A stretch of 64,000 nt of DNA from Rhabdochlamydiaceae bacterium. GTDB lineage: Bacteria; Chlamydiota; Chlamydiia; Chlamydiales; Rhabdochlamydiaceae. The notes beneath the pieces were generated by a model. It saw nothing but the letters and a program-made list of their open reading frames with translations, had not been told where the DNA came from and ran no database searches. Below, piece after piece: positions 50,185 through 59,475 of this stretch. The translations under genes and the position numbers were made by a program. The DNA lies in assembly GCA_019752555.1 (NCBI GenBank), contig JAIELY010000010.1:162322-226321 (forward strand). The letters run 5' to 3'. How positions within the stretch are numbered: position 1 is the stretch's first letter; each line of letters begins with the position of its first letter.

Positions 50185-52077
50185 TTAGACTGCCGCTTGA
50201 GCTGTGCGCATTTTTCGCGACATGTACCATTGCTGCAATATGCCAAGTGCCATTGAAGAAAGCCAGTAGATATTTAACCCTGAAGGGAAATGGTAAAACA
50301 TGACAGTAAAGACGATGGTCATGATATTACCCATGAACTTCTGCTGTCTCTGTTGGTCGGTCATCGTTTTAGGATCTTTGGGACCGCTCGCACTAAAGCG
50401 CTGCTGAACCCACATCACAGCTCCTAAAAGGAACGGTAGCAGGTGGAAGTTAGTTCCAAAGAAGATGATCGGGTAGTTCCATGAGAAGAGAACATCAGGA
50501 GATGTCAAGTTGTCGATCCATCCAGGAATGAAGCTATCTCCACGGAGCTCAAAGGTAGATTTGAGAAGATCGAACATTCCAATTAAAAAAGGAAGCTGGA
50601 TCAGAAGAGGAAAGCAGCCCGTCAGTGGATTCACCCCTTTTTCCCGATACAGGTTCATGACCTCCATTTGGGCGCGCTTAGGATCTTTCTTATATTTTTC
50701 TTGGATTTGGGCCACCTTAGGCGCGACTTGCTGCATTTTGAGGGTGGATTTGATCGACCAGGCATTGAGCGGATAGAGCATGATTCTCAACGCTAGGGTT
50801 AGCAAGATAATCGAGACTCCCCAAGAAGTGGTGATTTTGTAGAAAAATTGCATCAGAACGAAGAGGAACTTCGCAAATGGCTCAGAAATGAAGGTAAACC
50901 ATCCTTGAAAGCTCATGGCTCCTGTGTAGCTCGGGTTGTAACCCTTTGCACCATCGTAGTATGTTTGATCGACTTGGGCTAAAATATCATCTTCATAAGG
51001 CCCTGCGTAAAACCGAAACTGCATCGTTTTTGCGCTGAGCGGCAGCAGCAGTTCATAAGCGGGATACTGATCTGCAGGATAGAGTTGGTATTGAGCATCG
51101 ATCAGAGTAAGACGGGTAGGAGCTTGGATGCCGGAAATGTGATAGGTGCGGAATCCTGTCGGGATTTCGCTTAATGGATCGAGGATCAAGCCGAAAAAGC
51201 CATTGGAATTCGAGACCCAGTTAGGAAGAGCGCCATTCGCACTAAATCCATTTTTGGGAAGAGAGATGGTGTTGACTTGAACTTTTTTGGGGTTGCTTGT
51301 TAAGAGGCGGTATTTAAGTGTCGGTGCTGCGTTTCCTGAGATCAGTTCGACTTCGGGAAGACCTGTGTTAATGAACAGATTGCGGCTGTCGCCTTCGACT
51401 TTGATGCTGACATCGATGCAGTAAGGAGCTTCTTTTGTTTCTTTAGCAAAGCTAAATGTTTTAATGATGCGCCGCTGAGGTTGTTCCAGTTCGAATTGAA
51501 TCAGATTTTTCTCAAAGCGGGTAACGTGGTAAACTTGGTTGTCCAAACTGCCATCTTCTGAGCGGATGTTTAATCCATAGTACTGAGGAGATAGGGAGTG
51601 CGCCACTTGTCCATTGGGTGCTTTAATGGATCTGCGCAATAGAGGGTAGTAGCCGCCCAGTTTTCCTTCTGCATGCGATGTAACCTTGTCATTATTAACG
51701 ACATGATATGCAAACGCAGGAAAATAGTCGTTATAGGGATAATCCTGTTCCATGGCTTTATCAAAACCAATGGGGCGCACTGGATTTTCGGGATCGTTTT
51801 TGTTCGCGAGAGGAAGATTAAGTTCTGCTAAAGCTCCGCCCATAGTGGAGAAAACGAGCTGTTGAAATTCGTTTTCTAGGACGTAAAATTGTTCTTCTCC
51901 TTGCTTTGCTGGCGGCAAAGGGGTTGAGGCTGCCTTGGCTAAGGGCTGTGCGGATTCAGTTTTTACTTCGGAGGTTGCAGCGGTTTGATTGACAGGCTTT
52001 TTCGTGTCAAACCATTGGTTGACAAAGAACAGGGCGACAGTCAAAGAGATCACGAAGAGTAGTGTGCGTCTATCCAT
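50185..52077 (-). CDS. yidC: Membrane protein insertase YidC
   Basis: YidC inserts and folds inner-membrane proteins, alone or with SecYEG. 630 residues. An N-terminal membrane anchor (MDRRTLLFVISLTVALFFVNQWF) is followed by a large periplasmic beta-sandwich (about 50-380). The conserved five-helix insertase domain then runs from about 400: SWGVSIILLTLALRIMLYPL with the essential Arg in the first helix of the groove, the coiled cytoplasmic loop QVAPKVAQIQEKYKKDPKRAQMEV split as expected, and NPLTGCFPLLIQLPFLIGMF. The protein ends KMRTAQAAV. It is shorter than the Chlamydiaceae form, which is near 780 residues. The SRP RNA gene at 31670 belongs to the same targeting pathway. Confidence 0.95.
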   Translation of the reverse strand: MDRRTLLFVISLTVALFFVNQWFDTKKPVNQTAATSEVKTESAQPLAKAASTPLPPAKQGEEQFYVLENEFQQLVFSTMGGALAELNLPLANKNDPENPVRPIGFDKAMEQDYPYNDYFPAFAYHVVNNDKVTSHAEGKLGGYYPLLRRSIKAPNGQVAHSLSPQYYGLNIRSEDGSLDNQVYHVTRFEKNLIQFELEQPQRRIIKTFSFAKETKEAPYCIDVSIKVEGDSRNLFINTGLPEVELISGNAAPTLKYRLLTSNPKKVQVNTISLPKNGFSANGALPNWVSNSNGFFGLILDPLSEIPTGFRTYHISGIQAPTRLTLIDAQYQLYPADQYPAYELLLPLSAKTMQFRFYAGPYEDDILAQVDQTYYDGAKGYNPSYTGAMSFQGWFTFISEPFAKFLFVLMQFFYKITTSWGVSIILLTLALRIMLYPLNAWSIKSTLKMQQVAPKVAQIQEKYKKDPKRAQMEVMNLYREKGVNPLTGCFPLLIQLPFLIGMFDLLKSTFELRGDSFIPGWIDNLTSPDVLFSWNYPIIFFGTNFHLLPFLLGAVMWVQQRFSASGPKDPKTMTDQQRQQKFMGNIMTIVFTVMFYHFPSGLNIYWLSSMALGILQQWYMSRKMRTAQAAV

Positions 52078-52148
52078 AGAATAATAACCTTGGGCAAAAC
52101 AGATGAGGAATGTGTCATTCTAACAAATTGGTAGAATATTGTGTAGAA

Positions 52149-54257
52149 CTACCGCTCTTCTTGCAGATTGGGGCGGTGTTCGAGCTGGACGATAAAAGAT
52201 CTAAAATCAGCCGTCGCGCGAAGATTTTCTAGCCACTCGTCGCCTAAGATCTCTTCAAGAGGAGGCAGAGCATTGTGGGAATCTGCTTTAAGTAAAAAAG
52301 CCATTGCCTTTTCCTGCTGATCTAAAAGAGAATATAAGCAGCTTAAGTGGTAAAAAGCCTGGAGATTGCCGAGTTTTGCGGCATTAGTTAGCTTTTGTTC
52401 TGCGTCTTTGTAATATTGATCTGCTTCACTAGAATCTGATGAATACTGCGCTAAATTAATTAAGGTAATCGCCCAGTCTAAGATAATTGCATCATTTTCT
52501 TCGTCGTGTTTCAAGCTTAGGCGGTAGTGGTGGATTGCGCGGAAAAAATGATCGACTTGGAACGTGAGTTCCCCTAAATGGGTGAGCGCGAGTGCTAACC
52601 GGTGGTGTACCTCGTGAAGATCAGGATCGATCATGAGGACATGGGAGAAAATCTCAATAGCGCGCAGGTAGTAGGTTTCTTCTTCATCAAAGTCGCCAAG
52701 AGCATCTAAAGTGCAAGCATACTGAAACAGCCAGTGGGGATGCTGGTAGACGGCATTGCGTTGCATATTAAGCGCGCGCTCAAAACACAAGACGGCATCA
52801 TCATACCATTTTTTTTCATGCGCAAGGTCTCCTAGTTTGGAAAGGGCTACAGCTTGATCAAAAATGTATAAGCTCGATGCGTTGAGGTCGATCGCTTTTT
52901 GGAGGAAGCGGATGGCTCTGTGGAAGTTTTGCGGATCTGCTTCAATTTGGCCGAGGAGTGAATAAGCGTTGCCAAGCGCATGCCAATGCCGATGGCAGGT
53001 TCTATTGATGGAAAGACCTGTTTGAAATTTTTCAATTGCTTGGTAGTAATAGTCGTGGTCGTGGAAATATCTTCCGCAGGCATTTAAACACATGCCATAG
53101 GCATACCAAATATCAGGCTGTTCGCTGTCAATTTCAATCGCTTCGGAAATTTTGTTGTGCGCATCGTGAATTAAGTCGACCCGTTCTGTAGCTTCGCCTA
53201 GGAGAGCGAGTGCTTCTGCCCAGATGGCTTGAACCATAGGATAGGAATCGTCAATCGCATAAGCTCTATGGCATTTTTCAATGCATAAACGCAATCGTTT
53301 AGGATCGGGGATGCGACGTGTCGATTCCAGGAGGAACTGAGCCCAATTGAGCCAAAGCTCAGCATCGTTTGGCTGTAGGTGCGTGGCTGAGCCAAAACAT
53401 TCGTGGGCTTGTGAAAAATGGTCTTCATCCTGTGTTAAAAGATAAAGTTGTCTCATTGCCGAGGCAAGTTTAGACCACGCTTCGCTTGAAGTAGAATCGA
53501 TTGAAACGGCATTTCTAAAACAGCTGATCGCTTTGATGTAAAATCTAATGTCATTGATCTGGCCTGCAAAAGTGGAGCAGGCATTTCCATAGTCTCTCCA
53601 AAAATCGATCGAAAGCTCATCTTGGAACGTAGCTGTTTTTTGGAAACACTCGATGGCGTCATGCAGGTCGAGCGCTTCTCCAGAATGTTCTGCTAGGCGA
53701 AAGTAGACGATCCCAAGTTCCCAATAAAGTTCGCCTAAACTGTCTTTGCCTTGAGTTTCGCTTAAAGAGACAGCTGTGATTAGTTTTTCTCGAGCGTCTT
53801 TAAAATAGTGGTGTTCATCGTAGGTTAAGCCAAGTGTGCTAAGTGTGCTACCCCATGCGAGCCACGCTTCGAAATACCGAGGATCTAAGCTCGTCGCCAT
53901 TTTGAATTTTTTGCTTGCAAGCAGGAGTGCTTTTTCTCTTCCATCTTCATTGCCGTATTCAAACAAAGAAAGACCCTGGGCATAATAGAGTTTTGGATTT
54001 TGAGGATCGAGTTTAATTGCAGACTCAAAGTGCTCGAGGCCCTGTTTGAGATCTGATTTGAGCAATCTCATTTGACCGCGAGAGAGCAGGCTTTCCGCAA
54101 GCGAACGTGCGTTAACAACAGGCGATGGGTGCCCGGCTTGTGCAGACGGCAATGGGCTGTTCTGGACATGTGAGTTTCCGCAATGATCCATGAATTTACT
54201 CTTAAATTTGACCTGATGAGAAAGTGTTGGATTATAGGAAAGTCCCCTTTTTTTCAC
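52149..54257 (-). CDS. Tetratricopeptide-repeat protein
   Basis: 702 residues from a GTG preceded by GGAGG (3 bases), or about 680 from the ATG at 54191 (MDHCGNSHVQ); the choice is open. From about residue 55 to 690 the protein is a continuous series of TPR-type helical pairs of 34-45 residues, with the typical Trp/Leu/Gly...Tyr...Ala...Pro spacing: GLEHFESAIKLDPQNPKLYY, AWLAWGSTLSTLGLTYDEHH, CFRNAVSIDSTSSEAW, NAAKLGNLQAFYHLSCLYSL. There is no signal peptide. TPR solenoids bind partner proteins; in Chlamydiae some act as T3SS chaperones or host-directed proteins. The partner is unknown. The gene is 72 bp upstream of yidC on the same strand. Confidence 0.8.
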   Translation of the reverse strand: MKKRGLSYNPTLSHQVKFKSKFMDHCGNSHVQNSPLPSAQAGHPSPVVNARSLAESLLSRGQMRLLKSDLKQGLEHFESAIKLDPQNPKLYYAQGLSLFEYGNEDGREKALLLASKKFKMATSLDPRYFEAWLAWGSTLSTLGLTYDEHHYFKDAREKLITAVSLSETQGKDSLGELYWELGIVYFRLAEHSGEALDLHDAIECFQKTATFQDELSIDFWRDYGNACSTFAGQINDIRFYIKAISCFRNAVSIDSTSSEAWSKLASAMRQLYLLTQDEDHFSQAHECFGSATHLQPNDAELWLNWAQFLLESTRRIPDPKRLRLCIEKCHRAYAIDDSYPMVQAIWAEALALLGEATERVDLIHDAHNKISEAIEIDSEQPDIWYAYGMCLNACGRYFHDHDYYYQAIEKFQTGLSINRTCHRHWHALGNAYSLLGQIEADPQNFHRAIRFLQKAIDLNASSLYIFDQAVALSKLGDLAHEKKWYDDAVLCFERALNMQRNAVYQHPHWLFQYACTLDALGDFDEEETYYLRAIEIFSHVLMIDPDLHEVHHRLALALTHLGELTFQVDHFFRAIHHYRLSLKHDEENDAIILDWAITLINLAQYSSDSSEADQYYKDAEQKLTNAAKLGNLQAFYHLSCLYSLLDQQEKAMAFLLKADSHNALPPLEEILGDEWLENLRATADFRSFIVQLEHRPNLQEER

Positions 54258-54400
54258 AATCCTCCAACCTTTCTTGAAAGGTGTTTTTAAAAGATTTCTT
54301 TGTGATGGTTTTCGCTATTTACCACTTAAGATGAAGCTGTTAGACTCAAATCTCGTTGCCTAAAAAATGAAAAGAAAATTTTTTATTTTAATCTAAATTT

Positions 54401-54796
54401 ATGTTTACTCATCGCGTCAAAATTCGTCTCCAAAGTACCGATGCCACAGGCGTTCTATACTTTACAGAACAACTAAAGTTTGCCATGGAAACTTTTGAGG
54501 AATTTATTGAATTTAAAGGATTTAATTTAAAGCAGCTGCTCGATTTTTCGATCCTGTTGCCTGTCGTCCATGTAGAAGCAGATTATGCCGCTGCCTTGCA
54601 TGTCTCAGATGAAATTGAAGTGGGGATGGCAGTCGAAAAGGTAGGCAGTTCCTCGATCACCTTGTGCTACCAATTATTTGACGTTAACAGGCAAATTCAG
54701 GTCGGAAAGGTAAAGATTGTTCATGTAGCGGTTGATCGGACGACGCAAGCGTCTGTACCGCTTCCGGATTGTTTGAAAATGTTGTTTGCGATCTAG
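54401..54796 (+). CDS. Hotdog-fold acyl-CoA thioesterase, possible DHNA-CoA thioesterase (MenI)
   Basis: 131 residues, one hotdog domain of the 4-hydroxybenzoyl-CoA thioesterase/YbgC type. The catalytic region is VKIRLQSTDATGVLYFTEQL with Asp14 in the position of the active-site Asp, and helix FAMETFEEFIEF follows. The C-terminal strand pattern (ITLCYQLFDV, VGKVKIVHVAVD) is as expected. Family members hydrolyse many CoA esters. Because menB, menA and the rest of the menaquinone genes lie 3.4 kb away, it is a good candidate for the step from 1,4-dihydroxy-2-naphthoyl-CoA to the free acid (MenI), the only reaction between MenB and MenA with no gene in the cluster. That assignment is inference. 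Confidence 0.75.
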   Translation: MFTHRVKIRLQSTDATGVLYFTEQLKFAMETFEEFIEFKGFNLKQLLDFSILLPVVHVEADYAAALHVSDEIEVGMAVEKVGSSSITLCYQLFDVNRQIQVGKVKIVHVAVDRTTQASVPLPDCLKMLFAI

Positions 54797-54846
54797 CCGA
54801 AATGTGCCGCTTGAGGCAACGCTTCAGCTTATTGAATCGGATGGAG

Positions 54847-55086
54847 TTAATATTGGGGGATGATAATTAAAACAGCGCCCCCGCCAGGTGCGTTTTCCCC
54901 AAAATCCCTAAATGTGCTGCTTAAGGACTCAAAGGCGGAGCTAATAACGCTCTTGAAAATCAAGTTCGTTTTTTTATCTGTTGCTTCTGTAGGTTTGGAT
55001 TTAGAATCAGGAGCTTTCTTGGTAGATGTAGATGAGGCCGCGCTTTGTATCGTATTAAAACAGTTTAATAAGGCAAGGTCTAGCAT
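54847..55086 (-). CDS. Small protein of unknown function
   Basis: 79 residues (MLDLALLNCFNTIQSAASSTSTKKAPDS...). AAAGG lies about 8 bases before the ATG, in an AT-rich upstream region. The composition (Ser, Thr, Lys, Glu) is like the other unknown proteins here, and it ends in PGGGAVLIIIPQY. An opposite-strand frame covers the same DNA but has no ribosome binding site. No function is recognised. Confidence 0.45.
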   Translation of the reverse strand: MLDLALLNCFNTIQSAASSTSTKKAPDSKSKPTEATDKKTNLIFKSVISSAFESLSSTFRDFGENAPGGGAVLIIIPQY

Positions 55087-55221
55087 TTTTTTACCTTTTA
55101 TTTAATTAATAAAGAACCTCTAATTCTATTATACATTAAATATAATTATAAATCAAGTTTAATTTATTTGATTTAAGTCGTTGTTTTTAAGTGTTTTGAG
55201 TTTTATTTTATAAAAGCGTTG

Positions 55222-55227
55222 TATAAT
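55222..55227 (+). promoter_or_regulatory. Candidate -10 element of the 55291 gene
   Basis: TATAAT 64 bp before the ATG, in AT-rich DNA. TTGAGT at 55196-55201 is 20 bp upstream, longer than ideal, so the -35 is uncertain. Confidence 0.35.
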
Positions 55228-55290
55228 AGTCGTGAATTCGTATATGATCTTCTCAAGGTTTTGGTTTTTTATTTAATTAAAGGGGTGAAA

Positions 55291-55578
55291 ATGGCTTCAT
55301 TACTTCCACCGATTACAAGTGGTTTTGTCCGAGCGACAGCTCTTCCTCTACAGAGGGGCGGATGCTTCTATAGCTCCAAAGGATTGCTGGAAAAGGTTTC
55401 AGACTATTGCGTGGGGCGTATCCAGACGGCTTGTGCTTTAAAATCTGTTAAATATCCTGCGTTTGTCAAAGAGGAAGGGGTTTTTGATAAAAACTGCGAT
55501 CAGCGCTATCGCGAACTTTTTATCAAGCAAACTCAGGAAAAAATGGATGAACTTAGAAAACGAGTGGATTCAGAATAG
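55291..55578 (+). CDS. Small protein of unknown function
   Basis: 95 residues from ATG 55291, chosen because AGGGG is 5 bases upstream; the upstream in-frame sequence (from 55219) reads through the promoter region. MASLLPPITSGFVRATALP is Ser/Thr-poor but lacks a signal peptide. The middle holds CFYSSKGLLEKVSDYCVGRIQ, with several Cys. The C-terminal third is a charged helix (RYRELFIKQTQEKMDELRKR). No domain is recognised. It converges on the Rossmann-fold gene with a hairpin between. Confidence 0.55.
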   Translation: MASLLPPITSGFVRATALPLQRGGCFYSSKGLLEKVSDYCVGRIQTACALKSVKYPAFVKEEGVFDKNCDQRYRELFIKQTQEKMDELRKRVDSE

Positions 55579-55580
55579 AT

Positions 55581-55610
55581 CTATACCCAAACACAATTGT
55601 CTGGGTATAG
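55581..55610. terminator. Hairpin terminator between convergent genes
   Basis: CTATACCCA (55581-55589) pairs perfectly with TGGGTATAG (55602-55610) around 12 bases. The plus side is followed by GTTCTTCTT; the minus side has no T-tract. It lies 2 bp after the stop of the 55291 gene and 7 bp before the stop of the 55618 gene, and probably serves both. Confidence 0.6.
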
Positions 55611-55617
55611 GTTCTTC

Positions 55618-56880
55618 TTAACTGCGTTCGATGACAGAAAATTGCCACCCTTTGCTTTCAGCGAGCGCTTTTAGCAGTTGGGCGGATTTTTTAGGTTTAG
55701 AGACGCTCTCTTTAAGTAATTGATGCGTGTAGCGTGCTAATTGAATGCCAGGACGGATGAAAGAGCTGTCTTTAACTGGAGCGTACAAGGCGTCCATCGT
55801 TAGAGCAGGTTCTCCGATTAATTTTTCAAATTCGCTTGAATCTAATACTTTGGGTTCTTTCTCAAGGGCTGAAATGATTTGCAGCGCATAAGGCTGCAAA
55901 CGGCCATCTGTAGAAAGTTGAGCCACATGCTGCAAAATTTCTAAGGGCACATGAACACATAATATTTTGCCCTTTGTAAATAAGGTCAAATATTCCCGTT
56001 GGGTCATTAAATGACGGCTGACCGCATCAATCACTCTGACATCTGGACCTGTTGTTCTAAAAGCCGAGCGCAGAATTCCCTTCGTAATACAGCCAATGGA
56101 TGTGGGCTGATAGACGGGATTTTTGTCTTCTCCTGCGACAAATACGATTTTCTTTCCTGCCCAGTTTTCTGCTGAATGGTTGTGTCCACTATCAACAACC
56201 CATTTATTCGTCTTAGGATCAAAGATCGGTGTTGCCTGTACAAGCCCGAGACGCAAATGAGTGACTTTTGCTTTTTTGCTCGCAACATCAGAAATTTCAT
56301 CCTCTCCAGCAAGTCGATAATGCGCGTAATTACATTTTTTAGGATCCGAAATGGATGCTGCAATTGAGCTGAGATTAACAACATGAAAGGCTTCAGCGTG
56401 ATCGCTTGCAGCTTCTATTACTCCAGATGTAAAACCTCGTGGTGCTTTCACATTTTTTTCAAACAACTCTTTGGGACTGTCAGGGCGTCCTAACGCTGAG
56501 GTCGTACCTCCCAATGTGTTGACTATTCCCAGGGTTGAAAATTGCTTGTCTTTAAACGCGATACGCATTTGTTTTTTGATTGTTTGAGAATCTGTATAAG
56601 CTTGGTGGGCAGTGGGAATGATGGACAGGTTGGGGTGCATTCCAAAAGTTTCTAAACTTTTACGAGGTTCTCCTGTAAATGCAAATACAGAAATTCCTTG
56701 TCTTAAAGCAGTTGGGATGATCTTCTTGGCGAGGACTGAATTTGCAGCTGGGATCACCAGTGCGCTTGACTGTTCTGTTTGTGTGCTTAATAGCGAAGTT
56801 TGAATTGTTTCTGAAACGCGCATGCGTCCTGGCATTAAAGAACGTGACAAACTAGTTGCCCCTAATGAAATTAAGCTCAT
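55618..56880 (-). CDS. Rossmann-fold NAD(P)-dependent protein (divergent SDR-like)
   Basis: 420 residues. The N-terminal part has a Rossmann-like arrangement (ALVIPAANSVLAKKIIPTAL, GISVFAFTGEP), then LGIVNTLGGTTSALG, and FHVVNLSSIAASIS followed by YAHYRLAGEDEI. That is the Ser...Tyr spacing of extended short-chain dehydrogenases, but Arg replaces the usual catalytic Lys (YxxxK to YAHYR). It could be a cofactor-binding protein without dehydrogenase activity. The C-terminal 150 residues (about 265-420) are not recognised. The gene is alone on its strand, with about 250 bp of AT-rich DNA upstream. Confidence 0.6.
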   Translation of the reverse strand: MSLISLGATSLSRSLMPGRMRVSETIQTSLLSTQTEQSSALVIPAANSVLAKKIIPTALRQGISVFAFTGEPRKSLETFGMHPNLSIIPTAHQAYTDSQTIKKQMRIAFKDKQFSTLGIVNTLGGTTSALGRPDSPKELFEKNVKAPRGFTSGVIEAASDHAEAFHVVNLSSIAASISDPKKCNYAHYRLAGEDEISDVASKKAKVTHLRLGLVQATPIFDPKTNKWVVDSGHNHSAENWAGKKIVFVAGEDKNPVYQPTSIGCITKGILRSAFRTTGPDVRVIDAVSRHLMTQREYLTLFTKGKILCVHVPLEILQHVAQLSTDGRLQPYALQIISALEKEPKVLDSSEFEKLIGEPALTMDALYAPVKDSSFIRPGIQLARYTHQLLKESVSKPKKSAQLLKALAESKGWQFSVIERS

Positions 56881-57130
56881 AATAAGCCCTCTGTTTTTAA
56901 TTGTTCTCGAACGAAATTATAATCAAATTGGCATTCTAAATCAACCAAAATAGTTTTGTTTTATTGTGAATTTTACCATGTTTGTTTAAAATTTTACATT
57001 TCTGTTTTTATGTAAGCATGTAATTATTAAGTGCTTGCATTAATATTAAAAATAAGTTTTATTTAAATCTTGATTTTAGTATAATGTTTGTTAAGCAAAA
57101 AGCATTAACTATAGTTTGAGGTTATTAATT
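56881..57130. other. AT-rich divergent intergenic region
   Basis: 250 bp, very AT-rich at 56900-57100. TATAAT at 57080-57085 on the plus strand lies 45 bp before the 57131 ATG, without a clear -35. No RNA gene or small ORF is supported. Confidence 0.45.
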
Positions 57131-58195
57131 ATGGCGGCAAGTTCAAGTTCAAGCGTTCCTGCTCCAGGGTATCAACTTGTAGCAGCGTCAGAGGGCTATT
57201 CTAGTGGTTCAGACGATGAGAGCTCTTTGCCCAAATCCTCTTCGTTATCTGACAGATGGGCGGTAGACGTTGTTGCGGCGTTGCCAATGGTAGGGATGAC
57301 AGCGCTTCCTTGCGGGCATCCGATCCCACTGGGGCATTTATTTAGCGAAATTCAAAGACGTATTGGCTTTCTATCCGCAGTACAAAGCCTTAAAAGACAA
57401 GTCGAGATGCTGCCGAATACTAACAGGGGACGCCGACGCATTGATTTCAACCTCCAAGTTAGAGACAATCAGCCGATTTTATGTTTTTGTGGAAAGATGT
57501 TGTCTGACTTTAGATTGATTGTCCCAAAACATCTAACCGAACAGGGAAGTGAACATCCGGCAGCACGCATGGAGCGTGCGCGTTTAGAAGTAAATGCTCC
57601 TGAGAATGAAAGACCTGAATTAGAGCGAGCCGATGGGATAACGCGTGCAGCTCCGATTGATGAGATTGCTCTTGCAAAAGCTGTGATGCTCTTAGAGCAG
57701 CTCAAAAAACTGATCGATCACTTTAATGGCGTGCGTAAAATGTCGGATGAGGATTTGCAGCGATCGTTGAAATATGTTTATGATCGAGCCATCAAACCCC
57801 ATCCTGAAGCGGGATCTAGCGTTCCAGAGGAGGTTTCTGATCCGACGTTAGCACTGGTAGAACATGAGCTTGAGGTTGTTGTAGAAGAGAATGATGCAGC
57901 TCAACAGAATCCGCAAATGGGCGCAGAGCCTCCAGCTTTAGCTGCTCAAAGAGATGTTCTGCCGCCGTTTGATCGAAACAACTGTTGTCTTGAACTTGGA
58001 GACGGCTTAACGTGTAATTTATATTCATTATGTCAACCCGATCCGCAATCAAGATTAAACACCTATTTATCGGCTGCAGTGATGCTTCTGATGTGTGCCG
58101 GGATCATATTTATTCTGTTTTATCCTGTAATATTAGGAGATACGCGATTAGAGGATCCCTCTTCGAATAGTACAGTTGTGGCGCAAAGGTTTTAA
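57131..58195 (+). CDS. Unknown Ser-rich-start protein with C-terminal membrane anchor
   Basis: 354 residues from ATG 57131 (MAASSSSSVPAPGYQLV); an in-frame TTG 15 bp upstream is less likely. The N-terminal 45 residues are Ser/Asp-rich. A cluster with ALPCGHPIPLGHLF (about 62-75) and, about 60 residues on, ILCFCGKML is suggestive of a small zinc-binding or U-box-like fold, which is tentative. Helical charged segments run from about 145 to 290. One hydrophobic segment at about 318-342 (LSAAVMLLMCAGIIFILFYP) anchors the C-terminus, leaving a short tail. With no signal peptide and a single C-terminal helix, it may be tail-anchored in a host or bacterial membrane. Function unknown. Confidence 0.65.
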   Translation: MAASSSSSVPAPGYQLVAASEGYSSGSDDESSLPKSSSLSDRWAVDVVAALPMVGMTALPCGHPIPLGHLFSEIQRRIGFLSAVQSLKRQVEMLPNTNRGRRRIDFNLQVRDNQPILCFCGKMLSDFRLIVPKHLTEQGSEHPAARMERARLEVNAPENERPELERADGITRAAPIDEIALAKAVMLLEQLKKLIDHFNGVRKMSDEDLQRSLKYVYDRAIKPHPEAGSSVPEEVSDPTLALVEHELEVVVEENDAAQQNPQMGAEPPALAAQRDVLPPFDRNNCCLELGDGLTCNLYSLCQPDPQSRLNTYLSAAVMLLMCAGIIFILFYPVILGDTRLEDPSSNSTVVAQRF

Positions 58196-58203
58196 TTAGG
58201 CCT

Positions 58204-59475
58204 TTATTTAATCCGCTGGCGCATCTCAAGGGTAAAGGGAAAAATTTCCACGGGATGTTTGTAGGAAGGGAGATAAGCGAGAAGTTCTTTTTTCAGGTCT
58301 TTAAGAGTATACCGGGGGGGATTCTCTAAAAGATAAGCAATGGGTCTATTTCCAAATTCAAGATCTTCTTTAGGATGCACAATTGCTGCTAGGATGCCAG
58401 GAAGTTTGACAAGCGCTTGCTCGATCTCCTCTGGCTGGATATTTTCTCCTCCTGAGATAAAAAGACGATCTTTGCGTCCTGTGATTTTCCAATATCTATC
58501 TGTGATTTGTTCTCCTAAATCTCCTGTCGCAAACCAGCCCTCTTTTAGGGGCAGATCGATCTGCTTTTGCACTGGATCCCAATACCCTTGAAACAAAGTT
58601 TTCCCGCGCACGAGAAGCTCTCCATTAGAAGAGCGTTTCATCTCTCGATAGTCGAGAAGCGTTCCACTATCTACACTCATCTTTTCTATTTTTCTACAGG
58701 TGATCATCGAACTCATTTCTGTCATGCCATAGGTTGAAAATAGAGGGATTTCCTGCTCAAGGGCTTGTATGCGTAGGGAGGAAGAGAGTGCTGCACCTCC
58801 GACAAGTGCACAATGCAGATGGGGAAGTTTTAATGTGGGGTCTTGGAGGAGTCGATAGAGTTGCGTGGGAACAAAAGAGGCGTGAGTGATCCGATGGGTG
58901 TTTAAAGAGATTTCTAATGGCGTATTTGAAAGAACTAGGGTGCATTTGCTTATATAGCTGCGAAAGAGGATGCTGATCCCGCTGACGTGAAAGAGGGGAA
59001 CAGAGAGTAGGTAGCGTGAGTTACTGGTAATTTCCAGTATGGGATTGGCACCTAATGCGCTAAAGAGGTGGTTGTCGATCGTGTGGCATGCGATTTTGGG
59101 GATGCCGGTTGTTCCAGATGTGAATAAGTGGGTGGCAGATTGCGATCCTTGCCATGGTTCATCGACAGATGAAAGCGGCTTTGAACAAAAGGTGAGTTGT
59201 GTGAGATCGAGAAAGTGGGTGGCCTCTAGCTGTTTCAAAAGGGAGGGGATGTGCGTGTCTGTGAAACGATGACTTATCGGGCAGGCGATGGCTTGGAGCT
59301 TAAAGAGTGCAAAAAACAGGGCGACCGTAAGCGGTGTCGTATTTGCGATGAAGGCGACTTTACTTTTCGGTCCGATCTTTAGTTTTTTTAGTTGGACAAC
59401 AAGATGAGCGATTGCACCGTTTAGCTGTTCGTGTGTGTATGTATCGGTATCGGTGATAAGTGCAGCACTAGCCAT
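58204..59475 (-). CDS. menE: o-Succinylbenzoate-CoA ligase
   Basis: MenE activates o-succinylbenzoate to its CoA ester using ATP. 423 residues from ATG 59475, a usual size for the family. ANL-superfamily motifs: LFTSGTTGIPK (P-loop, about 125-135), STYGMTEMSS (A5), GWFATGDLGE (A7), and GRKDRLFISGGENIQPEEIE (A8). The catalytic C-terminal Lys region ends in EMRQRIK, truncated close to the expected PRTxxGKI segment: the final residues read MRQRIK with the usual Gly-Lys pair replaced. It is the last gene of the men cluster and overlaps menC by 8 bp. Other acyl-CoA ligases share these motifs; the cluster decides the call. Confidence 0.88.
   Translation of the reverse strand: MASAALITDTDTYTHEQLNGAIAHLVVQLKKLKIGPKSKVAFIANTTPLTVALFFALFKLQAIACPISHRFTDTHIPSLLKQLEATHFLDLTQLTFCSKPLSSVDEPWQGSQSATHLFTSGTTGIPKIACHTIDNHLFSALGANPILEITSNSRYLLSVPLFHVSGISILFRSYISKCTLVLSNTPLEISLNTHRITHASFVPTQLYRLLQDPTLKLPHLHCALVGGAALSSSLRIQALEQEIPLFSTYGMTEMSSMITCRKIEKMSVDSGTLLDYREMKRSSNGELLVRGKTLFQGYWDPVQKQIDLPLKEGWFATGDLGEQITDRYWKITGRKDRLFISGGENIQPEEIEQALVKLPGILAAIVHPKEDLEFGNRPIAYLLENPPRYTLKDLKKELLAYLPSYKHPVEIFPFTLEMRQRIK

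Noticed and set aside
54860..55105. Plus-strand frame of 81 codons over the small minus-strand gene
   Set aside because: No ribosome binding site; its composition is less natural than the minus-strand frame, which has AAAGG upstream of its ATG.
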